Of a DNA stretch of 64,000 nucleotides, positions 48,801-56,435 are shown in pieces. This stretch comes from Fragum whitleyi (taxonomy: Eukaryota; Mollusca; Bivalvia; Cardiida; Cardiidae). The position numbers were made by a program, and so were the translations under genes. The notes under the pieces are model-generated. The model had not been told where the DNA came from. It worked only from the letters and a program-made list of their open reading frames with translations, and did not search any database. The DNA is taken from NCBI GenBank assembly GCA_948146395.1, contig OX411556.1, positions 27,017,653-27,081,652 on the forward strand, in the 5' to 3' direction. Every line of letters starts with the position of its first letter. The first letter of the stretch is position 1.

Positions 48801-51601
48801 CAACGCGATAAAAATATTTACTGATTGTCTGAGAAATTAAGACCTTATCATCTACAGTGCCTGTAGCGTAGAGATTGTTCAGAATTTGTGGATGTAATTG
48901 CTAACCAGGAGCTTTGCTTTGCGTTCTTGTGAAATTGTTTCAAATGCCACGCTAAGACTTACTGATAGACTAACAGTTAATAAGCGTTGAGTTTTGTACA
49001 TTCAATCAAACAAAAAGAGTAAATAAGAATATCCGTAATAAAATTTGGAGGTTAAATCTCAAAACTATGTAAAAACTTCTTTTTCTTCCTATAATTTTAA
49101 TATTTCCCGGAATATTCCCGGAATATTTCAGAAATTGCAGAAGCTGTCGTATCCGAATCCTTGTCTAAAATCTCAAACGACATCAACAATTCATCAAAAA
49201 GACCCAGAACAGTAACCGAGTTATTAGGTAAGTCTGCTTGCATATCCGAAAACGAGTCAAGTTTGTCATTTTTTTCAATGAAAATCACCGCAAAAGAGAC
49301 AGATTGACGGTGATATATTGTCAATACAGAGGAAAAAATTAAAAGAAAGAGTATTTTTCATATTTTCACAATTTGATTTTTACGAGCTAGTCTTAAACAC
49401 CCTCCTTATTAGATTTTTTTTTAAATATAGAACATCGAATTATTTATCTCTTTTATAAATGCACAAACGTCTTAATCTAAAGGACTAGATTGGATATTCA
49501 GATTACACGTTAGATTACACTTATCAAAAGTTCTAATTACTTGGATAAGAAAATTCCACCTTTTAAAACTATGTTTATTATAATATGTAAAACGCACCAA
49601 GAAAACCTGTTGACATGCACCATGAGCAATATAAACGTTTTCTATGCGGAAGGGCATTCACAAACTCCAAAAAATTTAAACTGCACATAAGAATGTGTAT
49701 CTTAAATGTGTTAAAATGAAAGGTAGAATTTCGAAAATGCATGGTATTTTCATTAGGTATCCTCTAAGTTCATAGATAAACATTGTTAAATTGACAAGCT
49801 GACTAATATAAGTATGATTTCGGAATTGAGTGAGTGAATAAATAAGTATAAATGAAATTAACAGGAGGTATTTAAATTTCGATAACTTGGTTCAAGATGA
49901 ACAAAACTAGCAATATATATATTACCTCCCTTTAATTAAATATGCATACAAGCTCATTTGATGGCTTTTCATGTCTTTGAAAAACTAATCAGACGCTTAC
50001 GAAATTCACTTTTTGTCAGTAAAATCATTGCTTTCTCTTACAATCATTTTGAATAAAGTTGTGAATCTTAATTGTTTTAGTGAATTCGAGGCGTTTGAAT
50101 GGCATGAGTGAGCGATTTCGAATGAATTTGAATGTGACGTTTCACGTTTTAATAACTATGATTACAGAGAGCCTCAGCATTGACCCTGAGGTTGGTATTG
50201 TACCTGAGGAGCATGGAATTTCTCCGTGAGTGCATCAACTATTTTTCTTTACCTTTATACTTATTCATTTTTTTTATGAAATTGATGCCATCGCAGTTCA
50301 TTATCTTGCTGATAAACTACGGTGATGGAAATTCGAATTATGTTTGAAATGATGTTATAAGTTTTGTATGGGGCTTAACGTCACTTCAATTATTATTACA
50401 GTTATATCGCACGGCTGGTGCTCCATGGTTCCTGTAGCTTCTCACACACATACAACAGCATTTCATCCGATTCACCAGCTGCTAATCCCACTTAACGGTT
50501 CTATCTAGCATAGATCCATTTATGGGAGACAAATGGCTCGTTGCACATTCACTTTTGCCAAATATCGGTTGAAAATTAGCTGCATTACCTTAGGTCAAGC
50601 CTTGTTTGAAATTGTCAGTAAAAGATTCTGCTATTTCGTGATAACAAAAATGAAGTAATTAGCAGATAAAACAATCGATTGAAGGAGACATAATTTTATG
50701 TGCTTTGGTTATTCTACAATTATTCTTCGCCCATCAAATGTTAGGTGTTAGATGTATCTTCTGTGCATTACAATCAATTTCAATGACGATAGACCAATGA
50801 AATGGGAGTTCTATTTACAGTTTCAAATATATGAGTCGGCGTATTAAATCAACGGAATTGAACCCTGATGAGAACATCTATAAAAAGTGACATAAATACA
50901 TGTATATAGAAAATTTGTTTGTTTGAATTGGGGTTAAGGCTGATCGTAATGGTTTACAATCATATTGCGGCGATTGGAGCACGTAACAATGGATTCATGG
51001 TATTTCTCACTACGGTACTATCATTCTGCGGATATTTTTATTGGAATCCAACTACCATTCCACTCAGGTTTACGGTCAGCAACCAATTAGTTGGAGACAA
51101 ATATCGGAAAGTAGATGTGCCACCAAATCAAAATCATTTAAAATAAATGCTAAAAAAAGTAATCCCCTCTAAGAAAACTGAAAGATAAATGTATTAGAGA
51201 AACAAATTCTCTGAGGTAAATTCATCAAGAGAAATGTTCGACTATCTAATCAATAAAATTTTCCTTTCAATCTAATTTTCCAGATTCTCGATTCTTTAAA
51301 GTGATTATCAACGTATGCTTTAAACACATAGTTTTTGTTCACATTGTGCTACATTCATACACTATTTTATTCCTAATCATTATCACCTTATTCACTACAT
51401 ATTCTTGATTTATACAACACTTTGATACTAATCTTAGCATACACTACCAATTTTGTACTTAATTATTGTTAGGAAAAATGACTGATTGAATATTTACACA
51501 GCGTTGGTAATTTGTTGAAAAAAAAAATGAATTCAGCAAAAGGGTTCGACTAATTAATCAATATTTCACTTTCAATTTTCTTTTTCAGATGCTCCCTATA
51601 A
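21366..51601 (+). CDS. Myristoylated acidic protein, candidate A-kinase anchoring protein (8 exons, 225 aa)
   Basis: Joining 21,366-21,443 (or 10,232-10,309), 36,994-37,153, 37,719-37,820, 47,459-47,527, 47,944-48,045, 49,132-49,227, 50,168-50,225 and 51,589-51,601 gives an uninterrupted 225-codon frame. All introns are GT-AG and every phase matches (0, then 1,1,1,1,1, then 2). Residues 1-8 fit an N-myristoylation signal; residues 18-41 are strongly basic; the rest is mainly acidic. Residues 138-150 and 172-184 share I-A-x-x-V-V-x-E-S-L-x-K-I, with hydrophobic pairs spaced as in PKA RII-binding helices. I infer a small membrane-tethered PKA anchor, possibly ciliary or sperm-related given the promoter motifs. 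I do not recognise the family, and cDNA support is lacking. Confidence 0.6.
22600..23390. other. Intron 1, unannotated
   Basis: No exon, repeat with a clear partner or RNA gene is recognised. AT-rich, with short T runs. Confidence 0.3.
23400..23680. repeat. Dispersed repeat (family of 9,225-9,560)
   Basis: Shares 'gcctgtgc.tgacatttcca.aaattctca' and 'cagcctgtgcg..cgcagcctgg' with the other members, strongly diverged. Confidence 0.4.
23690..24780. other. Intron 1, unannotated
   Basis: Nothing recognisable beyond short AT-rich runs. No splice-flanked open frame is found. Confidence 0.3.
24785..25175 (+). repeat. G-poor 'CCTACACAATCACA' minisatellite, block 3
   Basis: Units of 'acctacacaatcacaacttcatacaaaattatacc' type. 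Two ~200-base sub-blocks resemble each other ('catgagcacaccgacctacacaagc'). The frames here are repeat artefacts. Confidence 0.8.
25290..25560. repeat. Short-period repeat on 'gatgggcca'
   Basis: At least six copies of GATGGGCCA or its complement TGGCCCATC within 270 bases, in both orientations. Origin unknown. Confidence 0.55.
25565..26550. other. Intron 1, unannotated
   Basis: AT-rich. A short near-palindrome around 'cacatacatgattcttgagtatgag...cagaatcatgtatgattcatg' (26,098-26,160) is the only structure noted. Confidence 0.3.
26556..26690. mobile_element. Palindromic MITE
   Basis: Two arms of about 60 bases ('taatacgt.cttagtgtatt.tatgaaaaaaatatc.aac...gagaattga') are near-perfect inverted complements around a short loop. 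No coding capacity. Confidence 0.75.
26963..31580. mobile_element. 4.6-kb DNA element with terminal and subterminal repeats
   Basis: The left end TCGAGGGTTCAGCGCAATACTATAGTA (26,963 on) is repeated inverted at 31,580. The motif 'gcaatactatagtaactgc' recurs several times near both ends (27,107; 27,145; 27,216; 31,250; 31,290; 31,360), in both orientations. Terminal plus subterminal repeats are typical of cut-and-paste transposons. The interior holds bivalve repeat units and no transposase frame, so it would be non-autonomous. Target duplication not resolved. Confidence 0.65.
28370..29510. repeat. Tandem ~170-bp bivalve repeat units inside the element
   Basis: Repeated words 'ctttgaatgacat.tcct.taccactggaccaatttcaatgaa.cttg.ccagaatg.t.cttgggtgaccc' and 'attggcccataaa.atg' recur every 150-250 bases. 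The end near 29,470-29,510 has the 'gtgagcagtttgagcccattcttgccctcttgtt' form. A common non-coding repeat type in bivalves, by recognition. Confidence 0.6.
31735..32860 (-). pseudogene. LINE reverse transcriptase, degraded
   Basis: Read on the minus strand in broken frames, the region shows reverse-transcriptase landmarks in order: a '..YPSSWKTGYI' part, 'PNNFRGISLMPSVSKVF', 'GALIGFQ', a block ending 'INNLPSIFD', the catalytic-site neighbourhood 'LLNADDLFLLSTTP' (normally YADD; here N), then 'KLASYCESNG' and 'KLFYIYSITLSNQFYCLAVKYG'. Several stops and frame changes make it a pseudogene. The C-terminal part of a related LINE is present at 35,013-35,726. Confidence 0.85.
32875..33050 (+). repeat. 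G-poor minisatellite, block 4a
   Basis: Units 'cacacctacacaatagaacctacagcatcacaactac'. Continues at 33,605 beyond the inserted hAT-like element. Confidence 0.8.
33052..33604. mobile_element. hAT-like non-autonomous element
   Basis: Ends CAGGGTTcattACTAAgg...gagtcc and, inverted, CAGGGTTtgacACTAActtctaagtaagaggagtc. CAGGG-type ends are usual for hAT elements. It interrupts the minisatellite. An 8-bp target duplication cannot be confirmed; TACAC is shared by the two flanks. The 86-codon frame at 33,157-33,417 has no recognised domain. Confidence 0.6.
33605..34702 (+). repeat. G-poor minisatellite, block 4b
   Basis: Over 1 kb of 'cctacacaatcacaactaccgacac' units, including at least four near-identical 'cccacacaaatnattaattcctacacaatcacaactaccgacac' higher-order units (34,100-34,470). 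Contains a (TA)n run at 33,964-33,991. Confidence 0.85.
34703..36335. mobile_element. DNA element with GGCCCGGTCCCACT ends
   Basis: Left end GGCCCGGTCCCACTAC and right end GCAGTGGGACCGGGTC are inverted, with one mismatch in the first 14. Interior words rich in 'tccgtccg', 'atccgtt', 'gcatcc' resemble a bivalve element type I have seen. A LINE fragment is inserted near its left end. Overlapping open frames on both strands at 35,880-36,350 have no recognised domain. Confidence 0.6.
34815..35735 (-). pseudogene. LINE ORF2 C-terminal fragment (5'-truncated insertion)
   Basis: A 237-codon minus-strand frame (35,726-35,013) encodes the C-terminal part of a non-LTR retrotransposon protein with a Cys-rich CLNCN(M)NCIENEYHFLLVCP motif, as in many LINE C-termini. 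It ends in a short (AATGGT)n tail at 34,818-34,836. Truncated at the 5' end and lacking the reverse transcriptase, it is a dead copy. Its unbroken frame suggests it is younger than the copy at 13,244-13,890. Confidence 0.85.
36345..36875 (+). repeat. G-poor minisatellite, block 5
   Basis: Units 'acaatcacaactacctacaaaatcaaacctacc'. Ends about 120 bases before exon 2. Same strand polarity as all other blocks. Confidence 0.8.
36994..37153 (+). CDS. Exon 2 of the AKAP-like gene
   Basis: Acceptor 'aatcattttccag|TGGGCAAGG', donor 'AAAAG|GTATGT'; open throughout in phase 0 to phase 1. Encodes residues 27-79, starting WARARNAIRRLF (continuing the basic stretch), then an acidic part with KPEDLVNDTGCPD and two Cys. 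Codon-like composition stands out against the AT-rich flanks. Confidence 0.75.
37719..37820 (+). CDS. Exon 3 of the AKAP-like gene
   Basis: Acceptor 'tgtagtttcag|GACTTGAC', donor 'GAGG|GTATGT', phase 1 to phase 1, 102 bases. Encodes residues 80-113, charged, including DNDIDPMEQLMITEDNRKML. An acceptor six bases upstream would also keep the frame. Confidence 0.75.
38010..38230. repeat. Dispersed repeat (family of 9,225-9,560)
   Basis: Contains 'gtgtacgacattccaaacaatttcatttatgtgcaaa' and 'caaatgacgtcc', diverged. Confidence 0.35.
38235..39900. other. Intron 3, unannotated
   Basis: No exon is recognised. Part at 39,380-39,560 ('ctgcacgatatatatttccacggacacataaagttgttggaagtatcacgcgtatgatc') belongs to the dispersed family seen at 9,225. 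An open frame at 39,686-39,904 has no support. Confidence 0.3.
40216..41125. repeat. Inverted repeat L1 (left arm), 'agatggcagcca' units
   Basis: Five ~150-170-bp tandem units each carry 'agatggcagcca'. The segment is the inverted complement of the array at 44,280-45,540; the best part is 40,240-40,400 against 45,360-45,540 ('cttgactgattcttgtagc...gacatcttgtcatc...gagatggcagccagga'). Confidence 0.75.
41131..42671. repeat. Inverted repeat L2 (left arm), ~169-bp tandem units
   Basis: Bounded by 'aacaagagcttcgcagagcggcgcatatacgcccgaagg' and 'acccttcgggcgtata'. Holds seven units of about 169 bp ('gggcagataattcaagatttctcaggaatgactggagcgatttgaatttcaaaggtcttatgcacaac...'). Ends in an ACGG/ACAG-rich run. 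The inverted partner is 45,964-47,002. Confidence 0.85.
42680..43330. other. Unannotated stretch between inverted arms
   Basis: AT-rich, with a (TTA)n run near 42,930. No gene seen. Confidence 0.3.
43350..43800. repeat. Two tandem ~200-bp units
   Basis: 'gcgcagagtg.gcgcagtgactaaaatgctgattta.gcacgaa.ctcacatcctc.aaatcgca...ggcatttgatatatg' occurs twice, about 258 bases apart. The start vaguely resembles a tRNA A-box, but no B-box is present. Confidence 0.6.
44280..45540. repeat. Inverted repeat L1' (right arm)
   Basis: At least six copies of 'tggctgccatct' spaced about 150-170 bases. Inverted complement of 40,216-41,125. The short frames in it (44,298-44,552; 45,391-45,588) are repeat-derived. 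Confidence 0.75.
45618..45915. mobile_element. Bivalve 'atgccccc...gatgcgggggcat' element
   Basis: Starts 'gtttgtgaaacactaatgcccccttatc', contains 'gaccttgac' and 'tgacattgaccttgtcacatgaccttgac', then a GGACAGAC run, and ends 'tctctcgatgcgggggcataaaa'. The outer GCCCCC/GGGGGC are inverted. I recognise this as a very common bivalve repeat. Confidence 0.75.
45964..47002. repeat. Inverted repeat L2' (right arm)
   Basis: Inverted complement of 41,131-42,671 but with about four instead of seven of the ~169-bp units, which explains the ~500-base length difference. Bounded by 'tatacgcccgaagggtcgtattatgttatggcc' and 'cgccgctctgcgaagctcttgttt'. Confidence 0.85.
47288..47455. repeat. Palindrome between ~50-bp direct repeats
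   Basis: 'ggaaactactgaacactcgttgtttattgtataacgattaatac' recurs as 'ggaaattattgaacactcgttatttattgttatacgattattac'. Between them is the palindromic 'gctcaccttgagcacgatgtgctcaggtgagc', a bivalve repeat signature. It abuts the acceptor of exon 4. Confidence 0.6.
47459..47527 (+). CDS. Exon 4 of the AKAP-like gene
   Basis: Acceptor 'cacgatttcag|ATAAAATATC', donor 'AGTG|GTAAGA', phase 1 to phase 1, 69 bases. Encodes residues 114-136, acidic, ending TSSVIS just before the exon 5 helix. The same SSxxIS ending precedes exon 6. Confidence 0.7.
47944..48045 (+). CDS. Exon 5 of the AKAP-like gene (first helix module)
   Basis: Acceptor 'catttcttttag|ACATAGCGAC', donor 'AGTG|GTAGGT', phase 1 to phase 1, 102 bases. 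Encodes residues 137-170: an amphipathic segment IATRVVQESLTKIM, then an acidic tail ending LSSGAIS. Hydrophobic pairs (I,A), (V,V), (S,L), (I,M), each separated by two residues, follow the spacing of PKA RII-binding helices. Confidence 0.75.
48130..49120. other. Intron 5
   Basis: No exon seen. A piece near 48,840-48,990 belongs weakly to the dispersed family of 9,225-9,560. Poly-T run at 48,478-48,493. Confidence 0.3.
49132..49227 (+). CDS. Exon 6 of the AKAP-like gene (second helix module)
   Basis: Acceptor 'cggaatatttcag|AAATTGCAG', donor 'TTAG|GTAAGT', phase 1 to phase 1, 96 bases. Encodes residues 171-202 with EIAEAVVSESLSKISNDI, which matches exon 5 at nine of thirteen core helix positions, then a basic SSKRPRT. 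Exons 5 and 6 look like an old exon duplication. Confidence 0.75.
49840..50150. repeat. 'gagtgagcga...aagggaggtaa' dispersed repeat
   Basis: Matches 58,380-58,700 in order ('ttcaagatgaacaaa', 'ttacctcc.tttaat.aaatatgcata', 'attttgaataaagttgt', 'gagtgagcgatt..gaatg'). Ends right before exon 7. Other pieces lie at 2,010-2,090, 4,620-5,000 (reversed), 62,550-62,800 (reversed) and 63,270-63,370. Confidence 0.6.
50168..50225 (+). CDS. Exon 7 of the AKAP-like gene
   Basis: Acceptor 'actatgattacag|AGAGCCTC', donor 'TCTCC|GTGAGT', phase 1 to phase 2, 58 bases. Encodes residues 203-221, acidic (SLSIDPEVGIVPEEHGIS). Confidence 0.65.
50365..50575 (-). mobile_element. Degenerate SINE, reversed
   Basis: Read on the minus strand it shows the SINE body and tail ('aggaacc..ggagcacc.gccgtgcgatataac...aagtgacgttaagcccc'), with a lost tRNA head. 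Lies in intron 7. Confidence 0.55.
50935..51115 (-). mobile_element. Degenerate SINE fragment, reversed
   Basis: 'cggcgattggagcacgtaacaatggattcatggtatttctcactacggtacta' is the complement of the SINE central part ('gtactggtgagagaaatacc.ggaatc...gctccaatcgccg'). The 75-codon open frame over it is not a gene. Confidence 0.6.
51589..51601 (+). CDS. Exon 8 (terminal) of the AKAP-like gene
   Basis: Strong acceptor 'ttcaattttctttttcag|ATGCTCC'. Joined in phase 2 it completes a Pro codon and reads Cys-Ser-Leu-stop, giving a 225-residue protein. No canonical AATAAA was found in the next 250 bases, so the 3' end is uncertain. A different last exon is possible. Confidence 0.5.
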
Positions 51602-51799
51602 ACGGCCTGAGATCGGCAACGTTTACAGCGCAATCCATTATTAATATGTTTTATTTTTTTCTGCATTTTATTTATTTCTCATTTAGTTCTCTAACATTTT
51701 TATCTTCTTTTTTCATAGCTTTTTTTTTGTCTTCGTTCCGTATAATGTGACAAACTCTCATTAATTTTTTACATACCATGTTATCTAATAGCACTCACA

Positions 51800-52435
51800 G
51801 ATTAAAAATAGTTCAAGATTATTTCACGAAAACAATCAAAAGCAAAAAAAGCACTAATGGGCACGAATAGAACAAGACGAAATTTCGGAGAATCAGACTG
51901 AGCTATCGAAATGGATCGGAGAGATTGGGATCGGCTGGTTAGGAACACATCACCAAAATCCTTCCACTCCCATTCGTGATGGAAATGGTGGTGAAAGAAG
52001 AGGGTAAAAGACGAGATCAAAATTGAGTTAAGGAGGGGTCAAACGAAATTTTTAGCGAGGAAATGAGAGAGGAAGATTGAGAGGAGAGAGTGCGGAGGGG
52101 AAAGGAGAAAGAGGCGAGGGAAGAGTTGGAGAGAAAGGGTAGAGGAATAGAGATGAGAAAGGGGAGATAGAGAGAACGAGAGAAAGACAAAGGAGAAAGA
52201 GAACAGGAGAAGAGAGGCAGGAAGGGAAATGGAGAAGGTAAGGAGAAAAGAGGATGGGGCAGAAAGAGAAAGAGATAGGAAAAAGGGTTGTTGGTGGTTA
52301 AGAATGAGGGGCAAAGTAGAATGAGAGTGTGGTGAATGGTACAGTTGGTAGACACAGATAGGTTTATATAAATAGTTTGTTGGGTAGACATATAGATAGA
52401 TATAGAAAAATATATAGATAGATCTATCGATCGAT
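51800..52435 (-). repeat. Reversed piece of the ~3 kb element with purine tract
   Basis: The minus strand carries the same CT-rich tract and Ser/Leu-rich frames as 860-1,140 and 56,840-57,110. Open frames here (52,017-52,391; 52,039-52,851) are composition artefacts. Confidence 0.65.
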
Positions 52436-52439
52436 GTTG

Positions 52440-52775
<336 letters not shown>

Positions 52776-52829
52776 ACATAGAAGACAGACATAGAAGACA
52801 GACATAGAAGACAGACATAGATATAGTAA

Positions 52830-54170
52830 GATGAGTCGTAGGAACATACACATATATTGACTGTTACAGAAACTAAATGCTGAATATTTGACATTGACAC
52901 TATGCCTTATTAACATCGTAAAGTTATTTCGAAAAAAAATCCTGGTTAATAAAGGAATACTTCTCAATTTTGATAATTTACATTGTAGCTTTATATCTTT
53001 GTAAATACATATGGAGACTGGGTGGCTAATTTTGTATAGATCATTTTTAGTTTTATAGTTGTCAAATCGAAAAGGGATTTTAAGCCCTTGCTAGATCCTC
53101 TATTACCTTCAAAAGGTTCGAATTTAAAAAAAATCGATTGGCTAATGTTTTCTTAGACTTTCATATGCAAACGAGGACTCTAGACTTATCTACTCAATAT
53201 AGTTTGATTTTTTATTCCAACAACTCAAAATTTGAGACCAGCTCCTTCTTAGAAAGATCTCTTATAACTATACAATTTCTGCGGACAAACTGTTTTTTAA
53301 TGGTTCTATAAGTAATCTCGTCAAAAATGTCGAAGTTTTGAATAGTCTTGAAGAGTCTTAGCCATAGAGAAAATACTGTATTTCGTTTTTACAACCTTTT
53401 GAAAATCATTTTCAATATATATAGTGAATTCTTTGTTGAGATGAATAAAAGAAATTGGTAATTTTGTCTTGGCTTTATGAACCACCAGTCATCCTATTAC
53501 CTTGGCTTTATGAATCACCAGTCATCTTATTTATTTTAATTCATTCAAAGGTTCACTTAAAAACCTTTGGATCTATGAAAATGGCGATAAACATATGGAC
53601 ATTTAAGAATTGTTTTCATATATGCAATCAGTTTAAGATTGCTTAGGACAAGCCGGAAGAAAATTTGATATTTTTCCATTTTTAAATCTCCAATAAAACA
53701 AATTATTTGCTTTACCAATGAATCACAATCATTAATGATCTTGTAGGGTTAAAAAATAAATACATGAATGAGCACAAACTTTACGAAGGATAAAGAAATA
53801 AGGGGCAGAAAATATAACTTAACTAATAGACATAACGGGAAGAGATATATGCAAGAAGACAAAGACATCCGGAGATAGAGGAAGACAGTAAGGCAAGCTT
53901 AATTTATAGGGATAGTTTGAAACATTGAAATATGACTAATTGGTTTGATATTCAGTTGGAAAAGATACATGGGTGGATATTATATATGCAATAAAGCAAT
54001 ATATTGAATTATTGATAGGCTAGAACGTTTATAGAAAGCTTGCAAAAAAATAGAGATGCGCGGATAGATTGATGTTCAGGGATATGTTGAAACAATGATT
54101 GATGAGTTAAGAGATAGAAAACATAAATTGACAAATATTTTACTATACAGACGGACGGACAAATGGATCA
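52830..54170. other. Intergenic, unannotated
   Basis: No exon found. A 36-base direct duplication ('cttggctttatgaaccaccagtcatcctatt') occurs at about 53,467-53,535. Confidence 0.3.
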
Positions 54171-54236
54171 AAATTTAGGCAGTGATAGCGATTTGAAAAA
54201 GTAGAACTATTGTGGAAACAGGAGATAGAGAGAGCA

Positions 54237-54307
54237 ATAGAGTGAAAGATAGAGAAGAGAGAGAGGGAGAGAGAGAGAGAGAGAGGGAGAGAGAGAGAGA
54301 AAGAGAA

Positions 54308-54368
<61 letters not shown>
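54237..54368. repeat. (GA)n microsatellite
   Basis: Mostly GA/GAGG units, the last 50 bases a pure GA run. The flank to about 54,470 is a worn reversed copy of the region around the tract in the ~3 kb element. Ser/Leu frames are artefacts. Confidence 0.95.
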
Positions 54369-54371
<3 letters not shown>

Positions 54372-54599
54372 CACAGAGAATGTAAACAATAAGGTGTTGA
54401 ATAAAATTGTAAATTCGATGAGGATAAAATTTGCTACAAGAAGAAGAAAAAATGGCAGAAGTAGGTTTTGAACTTTTAAATTTATTTGATTGTTTGAGGA
54501 GGCCGTCGGTATTTTGATCAGAAAAATGGTGAAAAATTGAACGATTTCTCTGATTTTCATGCATGTTTGCTGCTAGTTTAGAAAGCCTTTACACATTTC

Positions 54600-56230
54600 T
54601 GGCATATCATTATAATGTTTGGTTTTTCTTTATAGACTGTTCATTTTTTTTTAACTTTCCAATCTATATTCGATCTGATGTTCGATGTATTCTCATATAA
54701 GATGAACATTTTTTAGCATGATAACATTTCATTTATGCGACTAAAAACAAAATTTATGGTTTTCATTCACGAACGCTTCTATCTACAGTGAGTGTTTTGT
54801 TATTTGCATACATGTATGTACAAATCTATTTCTGAATATCTTAAACCGAAGAACTTCAATCGGAAATAGTTCCGATATAAAATTGCCTTCAACAACTTAT
54901 TTAATTAGCCCATTGCACAGGTTGTGCATATTTTGAACTAGTTTTCTTCTTCCATCAATTTTTGAAAAGGTTCAGATGTTGAGGGTAAATCAGCCATATT
55001 TCTATCTTAACCCAACCTTCAAGTGATACTAAAAGTTAATTTGACGACATTCCTATTTTTTTACTCGATCTACAGTTGTAAACGGAGCAGAATTTTTAGA
55101 AAGCTGTGAAAAAGGAAAATACAAAGTTTTGAAAAAGGAAGACACAAAAAACTACTCTTTGGACATATTTTGATGTGCTTGAAATGCCTAGGTTGCTTTC
55201 TCTAAATCGGAGAACTATGTAGGTTTTGTATCTTATGTTTGAAAAGTTTTATGCCAAACAACCAATAACTGAAATATCTCAGAGTCATAGTTTTTGATAG
55301 AGTTACAAGCTGTAGATACTTTAAGGTAATCTTGATTTCATTTTAGCAGTCCTTTAAAATCTTCTTTGACCTATATGAAATCTACCCAATCTATTTGTCA
55401 ATAAGTCAAGCAACTATATAGTTTTTATAGTCTTTTCAAACAAGTTGGCTGATAATGACCCTTATTTAAAAGGCTATAGCTTATGTTTTCTTATCACTGT
55501 CATTTCAAACACCCTTCTTTTCAACAAGTCGTTATAAGTGTATTATTAAGGTAATAACGGCAATATTCGGTAGCACGGGTTTGCAATCAAATGACGATAT
55601 TTGGCGCTTTTTTTCTTATTTGTCCTGTCAACTTTTAAGACCCAAGCTTCTTAAACTATTTAGCAACGTTTCAGTGCCCAGCGAGGATGTGTCATTGTAA
55701 TCGATCAATATCCGGCCCCTCCGTCTCTCTCCACTGTTGCAAAAATATTCATATTTAAAGCGAGACATTGGGGTTCAACACTAAATGTAAAAAAAAGTCG
55801 TTAATTCATGCACTTTAGACATGCTTAATAAGAATTAATTTATTGAAGAACTCAAGAAAACTTTTCTCAAGCTATAAACCGTATGGCTTCCATGTAATGT
55901 ATGGTGCATTGATTGTTTGTTGTTTTTTTCAAACATATAAGTTATACAAGTTATGTAACTGGCTTGTACACCTACCAATGGTTTCCTGTCGTTTTTCACA
56001 ACAGCGTAACCACAATTTGCCATCCGAGCCAATTATCCAACTTAGTCGTGTTACTTATCATTCAGCTATTGGGGGCGTCCAATGTCGTGATACTATGAAA
56101 CATATGTGACGAAATATTGCCGAATTTCAAATCTTCATAGAAATAGAGAATAAACTTTTACAGATAACTACTACCCGCTTAATCCTAATTTTAAAGGTGT
56201 AAATGCTTAGTTTTAGTGATCGATTGAATG
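54600..56230. other. Intergenic, unannotated
   Basis: AT-rich, no splice-flanked open frame. The frames at 55,835-56,109 lie on both strands and have no recognisable domain. Confidence 0.3.
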
Positions 56231-56234
56231 GGGT

Positions 56235-56435
56235 TTTACGCCGCTTACAATATATCAGTCATATCGCGGCGGATGGAGTACCTAACAAGGGATTCCTGGT
56301 ATATCCCTCACCAGTACTACAATCACATCCTTTCATAGCCTCCAGCTGCTATTCCACATAAGTCTGCGATTATCAACCTATTGGTGGGAGACAAATAGTC
56401 GGAAAGATTGAGTGCCGCTACTCTTTTAGCATAAC
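56235..56435 (-). mobile_element. SINE, reversed, head missing
   Basis: Reverse complement shows 'cggactatttgtctcccaccaataggttgataatcgcagac...ggatgtgattgtagtactggtgagggatataccaggaatcc...cgccgcgatatgactgatatattgtaagcggcgtaaaacccc'. This is a clear copy of the SINE body and tail. No tRNA-like promoter remains. Confidence 0.75.

Noticed and set aside
51596..51601. C-terminal lipidation (CaaX) signal for the AKAP-like protein
   Set aside because: The predicted end is Pro-Cys-Ser-Leu, so the Cys is third from the end and does not fit the CaaX position.
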